Of a stretch of DNA of 64,000 nt, positions 10,132 through 20,388 are shown piece by piece. The stretch comes from Mojavia pulchra JT2-VF2. GTDB taxonomy: Bacteria; Cyanobacteriota; Cyanobacteriia; Cyanobacteriales; Nostocaceae. The position numbers were made by a program, and so were the translations under genes. The stretch covers positions 29,409 to 93,408 of the forward strand of contig JAHHHN010000024.1 in assembly GCA_019359325.1 (NCBI GenBank), written 5' to 3'. Within the stretch, counting starts at the first letter, position 1; each line of letters opens with the position of its first letter. Below the pieces are notes generated by a model. That model saw only the letters and a list, made by a program, of their open reading frames with translations, had not been told where the DNA came from and searched no databases.

Positions 10132-10170
10132 TAATTCGTAATTGAAAAAGCAATTATGAATTACGAATTA
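10132..10170. repeat. Stem-loop repeat after the EF-G-like gene
   Basis: A perfect 12-bp stem (TAATTCGTAATT / AATTACGAATTA) with a 15-nt loop, 25 nt after the EF-G stop codon. The motif TAATTCGTAATT is a dispersed Nostoc repeat and recurs in part near 49755. It may act as a terminator, though no U-run follows. The rest of 10171-10390 is repeat-like C-rich and AT-rich spacer. Confidence 0.4.
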
Positions 10171-10390
10171 AAATTTACGAATTAGAGAGTTACTTTGAAA
10201 CTTCAAATATCTTGCTAACCAAGGGCAAAAGCCGACAATGAAGGCATGAAAATCTTTTTCCCTAATACCTAGTCCCTAGTTCCCAGCCCCCAATCCCCAG
10301 TCCCCATTATTTCTCGCCGCTCAACTTCACCGTTAAGCGGCTAATCTTTTTGGGAAAACTAATCTTGTTAGTAAATATTGATAAACTTTT

Positions 10391-10618
10391 ATGGCAATTC
10401 CTCTCTTGCCCGGCGATGCTAGGCGAACGGATAGCTACGCTAAAGCAACCGTTGAGATTACCGACTATCACATCACCGAAGAGATTTACCCTGAAAGTCG
10501 AACTCTTTTCTATCGGACAATTGGTTATAAGGTGGCGCATGAAAATAATGACTCGCTTGGTTTGAATGCAGTCAATTTCCAACTCGCTTTAGATGAGGTG
10601 TTTCATGTCCGCAGTTAA
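10391..10618 (+). CDS. Small hypothetical protein upstream of a kinase
   Basis: A 75-aa ORF with ordinary amino-acid composition, MAIPLLPGDARRT to ALDEVFHVRS. It overlaps the start of the following histidine kinase by 14 nt, so the two could be translationally coupled. There is no obvious ribosome binding site before its ATG and no family I recognise. It has no signal peptide or membrane segment. It may be a real small partner of the kinase, or a decayed fragment. Confidence 0.4.
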   Translation: MAIPLLPGDARRTDSYAKATVEITDYHITEEIYPESRTLFYRTIGYKVAHENNDSLGLNAVNFQLALDEVFHVRS

Positions 10619-12629
10619 CCTCAGAAAAATTTTGAACAAAAAAGAGTTGCTGTCTCTGCTTCAGGATTTAGTTAACCAGTTCAATATTGCGATTGATGTT
10701 GAGCTGGTAGATGGCACAAAACTGATGAGCATTGGAAAGCAAACCTCAAAAAACCGATATCCAATTGAGGTGTCAGGAGAAATCATTGGTTGGGTTGTTG
10801 GGGAAGAACAAGCAACCTTAGTGGCGACTTTGCTCTCGCTTCTGGCAAAACAAGAAGCTGAGAAGAAAGAAATAGCTAAAGAATTGCTGGAGCGATACCA
10901 GGAAATTGATTTGTTTGAGGATATCTCGACGCAACTCACAACAAGTTTGGATAGGCGACAGATTGCCCAACTTGTACTACAGGAAATGAGTCAATTAATT
11001 GATTCGTCTGCGGGGATGATTTTGCTCCTCAGTTCGGATGCAACTGCATTGGAAATCATTGCCGAATTTGGACAGTTTTTTGACCACAATCAGCCGGAAC
11101 CTGGTAAGGGAATTATTGGCAATATTGTGCAATCTGGTCGGGCAGAACTTATTAATGATGTGCAAGCCGATCCTCGATTAGAGGGGCAGGAAAACGTGAG
11201 TGCGCTGATTTGTGTACCGTTGAGAGCCAGGGAGCGGGTACTGGGAGCGATCGCCATTGGCACGCAAAAAACTTACGCCTACAAAGCCGAACACCTCAAA
11301 CTCGTGAGTATCTTTGCCTCACAAACAGCGATCGCCATTGAAAAAGCCTTACTTTACGAGCAAAGCACTCAAGCAACCGCCCAGGCAAAAGCCCAGACAC
11401 AAAGGCTTCAGCAAGCCCTTCATGATTTGCAACTAGCGCAAACCCAGTTAATCCAAAGCGAGAAAATGTCGAGTTTGGGGCAACTGATTGCCGGAGTTGC
11501 CCACGAAATCAACAACCCAGTAAACTTCATTGGCGGCAATTTGAAGTATGTTGCCGAGTACGCCAAAGACTTGTTGTACCTGCTGCAAGAGTATCAGAAA
11601 TTCTTGCCTGTTACTCCGCCAGATCTGGAATCAGAGCTAGACAATATCGATTTGGAATTTATCATGGAGGATTTGCCCAAACTGCTGGATTCGATGAAGG
11701 TGGGTAGCGATCGCATTGTGGAAATTGTACAATCCCTGAAAAACTTCTCCCGCCATGATGCAGCCCAAATGAAAGCCGTCAACATCCACGATGGCATTGA
11801 CGGGACGCTGATGATTCTCCGGCATCGTCTCAAAGCAGGTGTTCACAATGCAGCAATTGAAATCGTTAAAGATTATGCAGAACTCCCCCTAATTGAATGC
11901 TACCCCGGACAGTTGAATCAAGTTTTTATGAACATCCTGGCAAATGCTATTGATGCCCTAGAAGAGTCAGTAGTTAGTAGTCAGTGGCCAGTGGTAAACA
12001 AATCAAAAACAACACTCCCAACTATTACCATTCGCACCGAAGTTATTGACGACCAGTGGGTTGTAATTCGCATTGCTGACAACGGCCCTGGTATGAAGGA
12101 GGAGGTAATCCGTCGGATTTACGATCCCTTCTTCACCACAAAAGATATTGGCAAGGGAACCGGGTTGGGTATGGCAATCAGCCACCAAATTGTTGTGGAA
12201 AGGCATCGGGGAATTCTCAAATGTCGTTCTCAGCCAGGTGAAGGGACAGAATTCTGGATTCAGATTCCGGTGAATTGTGCAGTGATGGAAGCTGCTGAAG
12301 GCGAGAGTTGCACCTCTGCACCGAAGACGGCGATTGCGCTGCGCGCAGTGCCAAAGGCGATCGCCCCGCCAATTTCCCCAACCGAGTCATCCCCTACTCC
12401 TGATGCAGACGGATTCATTCCATCAACAACTCCCATGCTCAAACCTACGGAGCTGTTGATTCGACATACTCAACTGCTCCGGCGACTTTCGCAGCAAAAT
12501 TCAGAAGTTGACGCTGCATCACCTGCTCAAATTTACTACATATTTCAACGCCACCCAATTTCATTAAAGCTTTACGCCACCTTGTTGTCCTGGTTCTGTT
12601 GTTCTCAACCTAGCCACTTACACCACTAA
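10605..12629 (+). CDS. Sensor histidine kinase with GAF domain
   Basis: A soluble kinase of 674 aa. An N-terminal sensor-like region of about 75 residues (PIEVSGEIIGWVVGEEQ) and a helix are followed by GAF about 105-250 and a coiled coil. The dimerisation/phospho-acceptor domain has His near residue 300 (GVAHEINNPVNF) and HATPase_c has its N box (NILANAIDALEES) and G box (GKGTGLGMAIS). The INNPVNF type is common in cyanobacteria. There is no receiver, so it must signal to a separate regulator. After the kinase core is a low-complexity Pro/Ser/Thr tail of about 110 residues, unusual for the family and perhaps produced by readthrough into former spacer. I took ATG 10605 rather than 10593 because conserved-looking sequence starts there. 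Confidence 0.88.
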   Translation: MSAVNLRKILNKKELLSLLQDLVNQFNIAIDVELVDGTKLMSIGKQTSKNRYPIEVSGEIIGWVVGEEQATLVATLLSLLAKQEAEKKEIAKELLERYQEIDLFEDISTQLTTSLDRRQIAQLVLQEMSQLIDSSAGMILLLSSDATALEIIAEFGQFFDHNQPEPGKGIIGNIVQSGRAELINDVQADPRLEGQENVSALICVPLRARERVLGAIAIGTQKTYAYKAEHLKLVSIFASQTAIAIEKALLYEQSTQATAQAKAQTQRLQQALHDLQLAQTQLIQSEKMSSLGQLIAGVAHEINNPVNFIGGNLKYVAEYAKDLLYLLQEYQKFLPVTPPDLESELDNIDLEFIMEDLPKLLDSMKVGSDRIVEIVQSLKNFSRHDAAQMKAVNIHDGIDGTLMILRHRLKAGVHNAAIEIVKDYAELPLIECYPGQLNQVFMNILANAIDALEESVVSSQWPVVNKSKTTLPTITIRTEVIDDQWVVIRIADNGPGMKEEVIRRIYDPFFTTKDIGKGTGLGMAISHQIVVERHRGILKCRSQPGEGTEFWIQIPVNCAVMEAAEGESCTSAPKTAIALRAVPKAIAPPISPTESSPTPDADGFIPSTTPMLKPTELLIRHTQLLRRLSQQNSEVDAASPAQIYYIFQRHPISLKLYATLLSWFCCSQPSHLHH

Positions 12630-12639
12630 GAAAACAACC

Positions 12640-12753
12640 ATGTCTAGCCAACTTGAGGAATATAACCGTCAGTTAATTGAACAATGTCCCGTCGGTCTGG
12701 TACTGTGCCGAACAGATGGAACACTGATTGACCGTACCAAGTTTATCCCTTGA
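12640..12753 (+). pseudogene. PAS-domain N-terminal remnant
   Basis: A 37-codon ORF starting MSSQLEEYNRQLIEQCP, with the typical start of a PAS domain (VGLVLCRTDGTLID), then a break and stop. It begins 10 nt after the kinase stop codon. A PAS domain needs about 100 residues, so this is the stump of a lost sensor kinase gene that once followed in the same operon. Confidence 0.5.
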
Positions 12754-12947
12754 GACTGGGTGTAAGGCTTTTGAACGCCTACACCCTCATACTCCACCCG
12801 CCAAAACCTTCGATTTTTCGTTTTTTCCCCGTGTCAAGTTCATTCAAACTTTCCCCAAAGCCATAACCTCACTCTTAAGGAAGATCCTGATTAAGGAGTA
12901 AGTCGGATTAAATAGAAGAGACCGTGTATGCATACGGATAAATCTTC

Positions 12948-15900
12948 ATGAAGCGCGATACCACTGGTAAGTTTGTTAGTAATTGGGACTCAGAAAGGAA
13001 ACAACGAGTTAGCTTATCTCTTACCAGTACAGCGTGGCGATCGCTCGATGAGGAAGCTCAAAAACGAGGAATTTCCCGTTCGGAAGTGATTGAACACGTT
13101 GCCCGTAGCTTTGGAAGTGAGCAACATCTCTCCAATGTTCATGGGGCGAATGGTGAAAACGCTTTGCTACAAGAATGCATCATAGAGCAGCAGCAAGCGA
13201 TCGCCACCTTGCAGCATCAGAAACAGGAATTAGAAACTTTGCTGGAAAATGCTCCAGATGGAATCGCCCGCTTTGATTCGCAACTTTGTTACCTATATGC
13301 TAACCGAATTGTCGAGCAAACTTTGGGATTTTCACGGGATGCTTTACTGGGTAAATCCATGTCTGAATTTATGTCAGACCCAATTAACCAGTTTTGGGAA
13401 GAGCATTTACGTCAGGCATTTGTAACGGCTCAAGAACAGGAGATTGAATTTGAATTTGCCACCCCGTTTGGTGTACGGTTCTATCAGGCTAGGTTAGTTC
13501 CCGAATTGAATGCTGAGGGAATGCCAATATCTGTCGTAGTCATCAGCCGTGACATTACCGAAACTAGACTTGCCCAACAACAGCGCACCCAACTCATAAC
13601 TGCCCAAGCAACTGAGCGCAAGGTGGCAATGATCCTGGAAAGCATTACGGATGCCTTTGTTGCCTTTGATCGCAATTGGCGCTACACCTATGTGAATCAT
13701 GCGGCGGCTGAAATTCTTCATACAAAGCCAGAAGAGCTACTTGGAAAACACGTTTGGTATGAGGTTTTTCCCGATAAAGTGGGTAGTATAGCATACCAGG
13801 AACTGCATCGGGCATTGGCTGAACAAGTCCCTGTTTCCTGGGAAGAATTTGGACAACCGATCGAGCGTTGGTTAGAAGTGAATGCTTATCCGTCTGCTGA
13901 GGGTGTGGCAGTCTATTTCCGTGATATCACAAAGCGCAAACAAGCTGAGGCAGAGCGGGAGAGGTTGCTGCAAGAGTTAGAAACAGAACGCACTCGGTTT
14001 GAAGCGGTTTTACGACAAATGCCTGCTGGCGTGATGATTGCCGATGCCGCTTCTGGTAAGCTGGTTCTGACCAATGAACAAGCCAAACAGATTGTTGGGT
14101 ACGGTTATGAACAGTCGCTTGAGCTTGAGGAGTATGTAGCCATTACTCCATTTACAGCCTTTCGCTGTGATGGACAAATTTACGCAGTTAACGAATATCC
14201 ACTGGTGCGATCGCTCTTAACAGGTGAAGTAGTATCTAACGAAGAAATCGAACTACAAAAGAAAGACGGTAGCCGTATTTTCATTAGTGTGAACTCAGCA
14301 CCAATTTTAGATCACCAAGAGCAAATTGTTGCAGCCGTTGCGGTATTTGACAATATAACCGAGCGCGAGATGCTTCGCACGCAAAGCGATCGCCTTTTAG
14401 AACGAGAACAAGCTGCCAGGCTGGAAGCAGAAACAGAACGCCAGCGGCTGTATGATATCCTGATGCAGTTTCCTGCCATGATTGGAATTGTTACAGGCCC
14501 CGATCTTGTGTATGAATTTGCTAATCCTACCTATCTGCAAGTGGCTGGGCGTACTCCAGATATTATTGGCAAACCGATTCGGGACGTTTTCCCGGAGTTA
14601 GAGGGGCAAATTTACTTTGATGTACTCGATCAAGTTTACCGCACAGGAGAAACGTTCATTCGGGATGAGTCGCCCACCTACTGGGATCGGAACGGTGATG
14701 GTGTGTTGGAAGAGGCATTCTTCAACTGCGTCTTTACAGCTTGGCGGGATGGGTCGGGAAACATTCAGGGCGTGTTAATTTATAACATTGAAGTGACAGC
14801 CCAAGTCCGGGCACGGCAACAAATTGAACAACTGCTCAAGCATCTCCAGCAGAAAGAAGAAATTCAGCAATTCCTGATCGAATTAAATGACGCGATTCGG
14901 GCAATTCAAGACCCGCAGGAAATTATGTGGCAGGTGGTTCGTGCCACAGGGCAACAGTTCCAAGTCAGTCGCTGTACTTATGGTGAAATTGATTCAACGC
15001 AGGAATACGTAATTGTCGATCGCGACTATTGTAATGGTGTAATCAGTGTGGTTGGCAGTCACCACATGAATTCCTTTGGCCCGGAAATTATTGCTGAACT
15101 AAAGCAGGGCAAAACAATAGTCGTGGATGATGTCGATACCGATCCTCGGACTGCTGGATCTGGGACAGCCGCCTTTGATGCAATTGAGACGAAATCTCTT
15201 CTGTGTATTCCCTTGGTGAAAGCGGGACGGTTTGTGGCGCTATTTGTGTTGCACCATGTTTCTCCTCGTCACTGGACAGAAAATGAAGTGGGGCTGATGG
15301 AACAAATTGCCGAACAAACTTGGTTAGTCGTGGAGCGATCGCGGGCAGAAAAGGCACTACGAGAAAGTGAGGCTTACCTGCAATTTGCGCTCAAGGTCGG
15401 ACGTATGGGAACGTGGAACTGGGATACACAGACTGGCAAAATGATCTGGTCAGAAGGACACTTCACCATTTTAGGTCTGCAACCGTATGAGTGCGAACCC
15501 AGCTATAAAGTTTGGGCAAATCAAGTGCATCCTGATGATTTAGCACCAACGAAGGCGAAACTTCGGCAAGCTATGCTGGAAAAAAAGGAGTATCACCACG
15601 AATATCGCCTGCGGTGGCCGGATGGCTCGATTCACTGGATAGAAACAAGGGGACAATTTACTTACGATTCTCAAGAAAATCCTAAACACTCAATCGGCGC
15701 TGTCATTGACATCACAGAGCGTAAGCAAGCTGAACAAGAACGGGAACAATTGCTAGAGCGTGAACGCATTGCTCGGACTCAAGCAGAAGCTGCACAGCGT
15801 CAACTGGCAACTATGTTTGAAACCTCTCCGGTGGGCATTGCCCTGTTAGATGCCGAGCAGCGATTTATTGCGATTAATGAAGCATTAGCCGAAATCAACG

Positions 15901-17882
15901 GACTCACCCGTGAACAACACTTAGGGCATTCAATTCCCGAACTGTTTGGTCAATCCGATCCCAAATTAGTTGAAGTTTTTGACTACATTTACACCACAGG
16001 CAATCCTTTTATCTCACCTAAATTTGCTGTCAAAGTTCCCGGACGCAGCGATCGCTCTCCCGGTTACTACAACGTTTACTATCTGCCAACAACGAACTCA
16101 AATCAGCAGGTAAAAAATGTTTTAGTGTATGTCTTAGACGTGACAGAGCAAGTCAGGTTAGAGCGTAACCAACGTTTTCTGGCAGAGGCGAGCGCAGTTT
16201 TGGCCTCATCGCTTGATTATCAAATCACCCTGGAGCGAGTGGCACAGCTGGCAGTATCTGAGTTGGCAGATTGGTGTACAGTCCACATAGTTGAAGAAGA
16301 TGGTGCGATTGAGCAGATTGCAGTAGCTCACTCCGACCCTGCCAAACTGGAATGGGCTAATCAAATTAGAGACAAATACCCTCTGAACCGGGATGATCTT
16401 CGCGGTGCTGCATTGACATTGCGAACTGGGCAATCAGATTTGTTAGCGGATATTCCAGATGAGTTGCTGGTACAAGCAGCCCGTGACGCAGAACATTTAG
16501 AAATTTTGCGCTCTGTTGGGTTTAAATCTGTAATGACAGTGCCACTACGAACCCAAACACGGATTCTCGGTGTTATATCCTTTATTTCAGCTGAGTCTGG
16601 GCAAAAATATGACCAGAGGAATTTGCAACTAGCAGAAGAACTAGCTTACCGTGCTTCCTTAGCAATTGATAATGCTCAATTGTATCGGGTAGCTCAAAGC
16701 GATCGCGCCAAAGCAGAAGCCGCTAACCGAATTAAAGACGAATTTCTGGCTGTACTTTCCCACGAATTGCGATCGCCCCTAAATCCAATTCTCGGCTGGA
16801 CAAAAATACTACGAAGTAAGCGGCTAGATTCCACAAAAGCTGACCAAGCTTTAGAAACGATTGAACGCAATGCGAAGTTGCAAGCACAATTGATTGAAGA
16901 CTTATTAGATGTTTCCCGCATTCTCCAAGGCAAAATGACCTTAAACGTTGCCCCAGTTGATTTAGCTGCCACAATTGAAGCAGCCAAAGAAACTGTACAA
17001 TTAGCAGCAGAAGCCAAAAATATTCAAATCCAGACCACACTCAACTCAATTTCAGGCACTGTTTCCGGCGATACCAACCGCCTACAACAAGTTGTCTGGA
17101 ATCTCCTCTCTAACGCTGTCAAGTTCACACCATCTGGAGGACGAGTTGAGGTGGAACTGGCTCAGGTTGGCACATATGCTCAAATTCAAGTCAAAGATAC
17201 AGGAATTGGTATCAGCCCAGAATTTGTACCTTATGTGTTTGAATACTTCCGGCAAGAAGATGGCACAAGGACGCGAAAATTTGGCGGCTTGGGATTGGGG
17301 CTGGCGATCGTCCGTCATTTAACCCAACTGCATGGAGGAATCGTTGAGGCAGATAGTCCAGGACAAAATTTAGGAGCAACATTCACTGTCCGGCTACCGT
17401 TAAATAGGATTGATCAACAAAGAATTAGAACTGAAAATGCAATACTCAATAATGAGGAATCAGCAATCAGCGCTCCCTTAACAGGTATTCAAATATTGGT
17501 TGTAGATGATGATGCAGATATGCGGGAGTTGGCAGAATTCATCCTGACGCAATCTGGCGCAGAAGTTACCACAGCCGCTTCAGCAGCAGAGGCATTAGCT
17601 TTCTTCAATCAGTCTGTCCCGGATCTTTTACTGTGTGATATTGGTATGCCTGAAATGGATGGCTATTCCTTGATTCGGCAAATTAGAAAGTGTGCGGCGG
17701 TAAGTGAAACTATGCCGAAGGCGATTGCGCTTACTGCTTATGCAGGAGAAATTAACCAGCAACAAGCCTTGGCTGCCGGATTTCAAATGCATATCTCCAA
17801 GCCTGTTGATCCGGAGATGTTAGTGCAGGCTATTGTCCAATTGCTTCATCCCATCAAGCGAGGCAAATCCTTGAAACCTTAA
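12948..17882 (+). CDS. Giant hybrid histidine kinase with RHH-like N-terminus
   Basis: A soluble protein of 1644 aa. Residues 20-55 (RVSLSLTSTAWRSLDEEA ... SRSEVIEHVARS) have the beta-helix-helix pattern of a CopG/Arc ribbon-helix-helix. Then come a coiled coil, four PAS domains (about 95-630), GAF about 650-810, two PAS (about 815-1070), GAF about 1080-1250, HisKA with His 1272 (VLSHELRSPLNP), HATPase_c (NLLSNAVKFTP, DTGIGI, GLGLGLAIV) and a receiver with Asp 1564 (CDIGMPEMDG) and KPVDPEM. All catalytic motifs are intact. It integrates several cytoplasmic signals; the ligands are unknown. The RHH-like segment may mediate dimerisation or DNA contact. The start is ATG 12948. Confidence 0.92.
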   Translation: MKRDTTGKFVSNWDSERKQRVSLSLTSTAWRSLDEEAQKRGISRSEVIEHVARSFGSEQHLSNVHGANGENALLQECIIEQQQAIATLQHQKQELETLLENAPDGIARFDSQLCYLYANRIVEQTLGFSRDALLGKSMSEFMSDPINQFWEEHLRQAFVTAQEQEIEFEFATPFGVRFYQARLVPELNAEGMPISVVVISRDITETRLAQQQRTQLITAQATERKVAMILESITDAFVAFDRNWRYTYVNHAAAEILHTKPEELLGKHVWYEVFPDKVGSIAYQELHRALAEQVPVSWEEFGQPIERWLEVNAYPSAEGVAVYFRDITKRKQAEAERERLLQELETERTRFEAVLRQMPAGVMIADAASGKLVLTNEQAKQIVGYGYEQSLELEEYVAITPFTAFRCDGQIYAVNEYPLVRSLLTGEVVSNEEIELQKKDGSRIFISVNSAPILDHQEQIVAAVAVFDNITEREMLRTQSDRLLEREQAARLEAETERQRLYDILMQFPAMIGIVTGPDLVYEFANPTYLQVAGRTPDIIGKPIRDVFPELEGQIYFDVLDQVYRTGETFIRDESPTYWDRNGDGVLEEAFFNCVFTAWRDGSGNIQGVLIYNIEVTAQVRARQQIEQLLKHLQQKEEIQQFLIELNDAIRAIQDPQEIMWQVVRATGQQFQVSRCTYGEIDSTQEYVIVDRDYCNGVISVVGSHHMNSFGPEIIAELKQGKTIVVDDVDTDPRTAGSGTAAFDAIETKSLLCIPLVKAGRFVALFVLHHVSPRHWTENEVGLMEQIAEQTWLVVERSRAEKALRESEAYLQFALKVGRMGTWNWDTQTGKMIWSEGHFTILGLQPYECEPSYKVWANQVHPDDLAPTKAKLRQAMLEKKEYHHEYRLRWPDGSIHWIETRGQFTYDSQENPKHSIGAVIDITERKQAEQEREQLLERERIARTQAEAAQRQLATMFETSPVGIALLDAEQRFIAINEALAEINGLTREQHLGHSIPELFGQSDPKLVEVFDYIYTTGNPFISPKFAVKVPGRSDRSPGYYNVYYLPTTNSNQQVKNVLVYVLDVTEQVRLERNQRFLAEASAVLASSLDYQITLERVAQLAVSELADWCTVHIVEEDGAIEQIAVAHSDPAKLEWANQIRDKYPLNRDDLRGAALTLRTGQSDLLADIPDELLVQAARDAEHLEILRSVGFKSVMTVPLRTQTRILGVISFISAESGQKYDQRNLQLAEELAYRASLAIDNAQLYRVAQSDRAKAEAANRIKDEFLAVLSHELRSPLNPILGWTKILRSKRLDSTKADQALETIERNAKLQAQLIEDLLDVSRILQGKMTLNVAPVDLAATIEAAKETVQLAAEAKNIQIQTTLNSISGTVSGDTNRLQQVVWNLLSNAVKFTPSGGRVEVELAQVGTYAQIQVKDTGIGISPEFVPYVFEYFRQEDGTRTRKFGGLGLGLAIVRHLTQLHGGIVEADSPGQNLGATFTVRLPLNRIDQQRIRTENAILNNEESAISAPLTGIQILVVDDDADMRELAEFILTQSGAEVTTAASAAEALAFFNQSVPDLLLCDIGMPEMDGYSLIRQIRKCAAVSETMPKAIALTAYAGEINQQQALAAGFQMHISKPVDPEMLVQAIVQLLHPIKRGKSLKP

Positions 17883-18040
17883 TACACAACGCCACATACC
17901 TGTATAGTTCTAGCCTTGGCAATGCTAAATTCAAACACACTTAAACTGACCTGTAAGTTGGTAAAAAAATAAACATAGCAACTACTGTAGAAAAAGTCTC
18001 ATACGTTAGGCAAACTGAGTTGGACATTTAGGAGTTTTGT

Positions 18041-18910
18041 GTGCCTACCTTGAAAACTTTGCAACCTGGAGATGAAGTGTTGTTAGAAGCCTTTCTTTTA
18101 CAACACGCCGATACTTCTATGTTTTTACGGTCGAATTTGCGAGAAGCTGGGCTATTTGACCAGGATAGCAGGTTTCAAGGGACTTATGTAGCCGCGATCG
18201 TAGATAAAAAGATAGTGGCAGTCGCCGCCCACTATTGGAACGGGATGGTAATTGTCCAAGCACCAGTGCAACTTGCAGACGTGGTGGAAGCAGTTGTGGC
18301 GCAGTCTGGCAGAAGCATTTCTGGAATTGCTGGCCCAGCAAAACAAGTCGAAGCTACAAAAAAAATCTTGGGGCTTGCTAACGAACCAACTTACTTAGAT
18401 GAGCGTGAAATACTGTTGTCCTTGCCGCTGCAAAACTTACAGATACCAAAAGCTTTAGCATCAGGGGAAGTGCGATGTCGATTGCCACATCTAGATGAAT
18501 TGGATTTGCTCAGTAAGTGGAGCGTTGCCTATAATGTGGAAGCCTTAAGACAACAAGAAACTCCTGAGTTGCTTCCAGCTTGTCGCCAAACACTTGAGTC
18601 CCATCAAGCTAAGGCTAGCCATTGGGTCTTAGTAGTAAAAAATACTCCTGTTTCTTATAGTGCCTTCAATGCTCGCCTACCTGATATTGTGCAGATTGGG
18701 GGAGTGTGGACACCTCCGCAATTGCGGGGTAAAGGCTATGCTAAAAGCGTAGTAGCAGGCTCATTGCTAGAGGCGCGATCGCAAGGAGTAGAACGCGCTA
18801 TCTTATTTACAAATCGAGAAAACTTGGCAGCACAAGCAGCATATAAAGGTATTGGTTTTCAGGCTACTGGAGAGGAGTTTGGCTTAATGTTATTTGAAGA
18901 TCCTCAGTAA
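18041..18910 (+). CDS. GNAT family N-acetyltransferase
   Basis: A 289-aa protein whose C-terminal third is a GNAT fold: acetyl-CoA loop in VWTPPQLRGKGYAKSV (motif A, R/QxxGxG/A), then LFTNRENLAAQAAYKGIGF (motif B). The N-terminal part (MFLRSNLREAGL) matches the longer two-domain GNAT type, in which a degenerate GNAT half precedes the active one. It transfers acetyl from acetyl-CoA to an unknown amine. The start is GTG 18041 with AGGAG about 7 nt upstream. It is 98 nt before a second GNAT gene on the same strand. Confidence 0.85.
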   Translation: MPTLKTLQPGDEVLLEAFLLQHADTSMFLRSNLREAGLFDQDSRFQGTYVAAIVDKKIVAVAAHYWNGMVIVQAPVQLADVVEAVVAQSGRSISGIAGPAKQVEATKKILGLANEPTYLDEREILLSLPLQNLQIPKALASGEVRCRLPHLDELDLLSKWSVAYNVEALRQQETPELLPACRQTLESHQAKASHWVLVVKNTPVSYSAFNARLPDIVQIGGVWTPPQLRGKGYAKSVVAGSLLEARSQGVERAILFTNRENLAAQAAYKGIGFQATGEEFGLMLFEDPQ

Positions 18911-19008
18911 TCAACTCTAAAACTACTAGATTGATAAATATCATTCATATGCAATACGGTTCGGATAACTCCTAAGTTTGTACTATTAGCAGCTTTTAAG
19001 TTTGAACT

Positions 19009-19884
19009 ATGAGCCAGTATCGCTTTAAACATTCATTCTCTGTTGACCCTAGCTTAAGTAATAAGCTTTTTGACTTGTTAGAAGTCACATTTCCTGGAAT
19101 CAGCAGTGCAGCAGAATGTGCGAGAAAACTAGGTGCATCCTGGGAAGCTGCTTCGACTCCCTTTATTCGCCTTCATGATGATATTGCCATTACTCATGTC
19201 GGAGTAGTAGAAATTCCTATGCAAATTATGGGGCAAAAAGTGACTGTTGGAGGAATCCATGCAGTATCTACCCATCCCGAATTTCGCAGAAGAGGCTATT
19301 ACCGTGAAGTAATGAACGAAGTACTGGAATATTGCGACCAACTTTATGAAACACTAGTATTAACGACATCGCAACCAGAGCTTTACCAACCTTTTGGCTT
19401 TCGCGTAGTTGAAGAAAACATCTTCAAAGTCAAGTGTGGTTCCATAGGTAGCACTTATGGTTTGAGAACACTGGATTTTGCAGATGCCCAAGATTTAACA
19501 TTGCTGCACAGACTTTTGGAAACACGCGTTCCCGTCTCTAATATAGTTGGGGTAGTCAACGAAAAAGCCGCGTTCTGCGTCAATGAGGGAAGTCGCCCTT
19601 TGCATTATGCACAAGATTTAGATTTGATCGCTTGTTTGGAGATAGAAGATACCCGACTTCATCTTTTTGATATCGTTGCAACACAGATATACCCTTTGCA
19701 AAACATCCTCGCAAGAATACCTCAACTCATTGAAGAGGTAGTAATTTACTTTAGTCCTGAGCTTCTCAATATCGAAAATGTACAAGCACTTCCCTACGTC
19801 ATTGATGAAGCGGTGCTGATGGTGCGCGGTAAATTTGCAGCGGAGGAACAGAAGTTTATGTTGCCACGTTCTGCAAGGTGTTGA
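19009..19884 (+). CDS. GNAT family N-acetyltransferase (Eis-like)
   Basis: A 291-aa protein with the acetyl-CoA binding segment GIHAVSTHPEFRRRGYYREV at about residues 83-102 and the later TTSQPELYQPFGF that follows motif B. The long C-terminal part resembles the second half of Eis-type tandem GNAT proteins. It is likely an acetyltransferase for a small molecule or peptide; the substrate cannot be told. It lies downstream of the other GNAT gene and may share its transcript. Confidence 0.8.
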   Translation: MSQYRFKHSFSVDPSLSNKLFDLLEVTFPGISSAAECARKLGASWEAASTPFIRLHDDIAITHVGVVEIPMQIMGQKVTVGGIHAVSTHPEFRRRGYYREVMNEVLEYCDQLYETLVLTTSQPELYQPFGFRVVEENIFKVKCGSIGSTYGLRTLDFADAQDLTLLHRLLETRVPVSNIVGVVNEKAAFCVNEGSRPLHYAQDLDLIACLEIEDTRLHLFDIVATQIYPLQNILARIPQLIEEVVIYFSPELLNIENVQALPYVIDEAVLMVRGKFAAEEQKFMLPRSARC

Positions 19885-20388
19885 GGCTCAAGCGTTGACA
19901 AGAAATAACTTAATTTGTGAAAACTTCGTAGGGCTAGCAATGCACAGCTTAGAGAATTATGAATTTTTCACTAATCATGCTCACGGAACAGATTGACAGA
20001 AAATATCCCTGAGTTACGTAAAAGCTGTATAAAATTTGAGCTTTTTTAAAAGCAGTATGCTGAGTGATGTGAAACGATTTAACCTAGTAATTCTAAGATT
20101 ATCATAGATATAATAGTTAGTGTTTTTAAATTTAAAGTATTGAATTATACTGTGTGAATTTATCTGGTTTTATATCTGGTTTTACAATAGTTAATAGCTT
20201 TATAGTTGGGCTTGTTTGCTATTTAAGCTATATAGTACTTGTTATGCCAATAAAATAGCAAATGTTGCATTCAATAAGCAAAAAGCATTATTACAATCAA
20301 GCTGAAAAGCTGACATATATTGACAAACGAGATAAAATTACTGTTAGCTCAACCTATCAAGATGAGAGAAATTAGCAGAGAGGGCAGT
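19885..20388. other. Intergenic, about 500 bp, AT-rich
   Basis: AT-rich spacer leading to the ISL3 remnant. I see no IS terminal repeat, gene or RNA. Confidence 0.35.
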
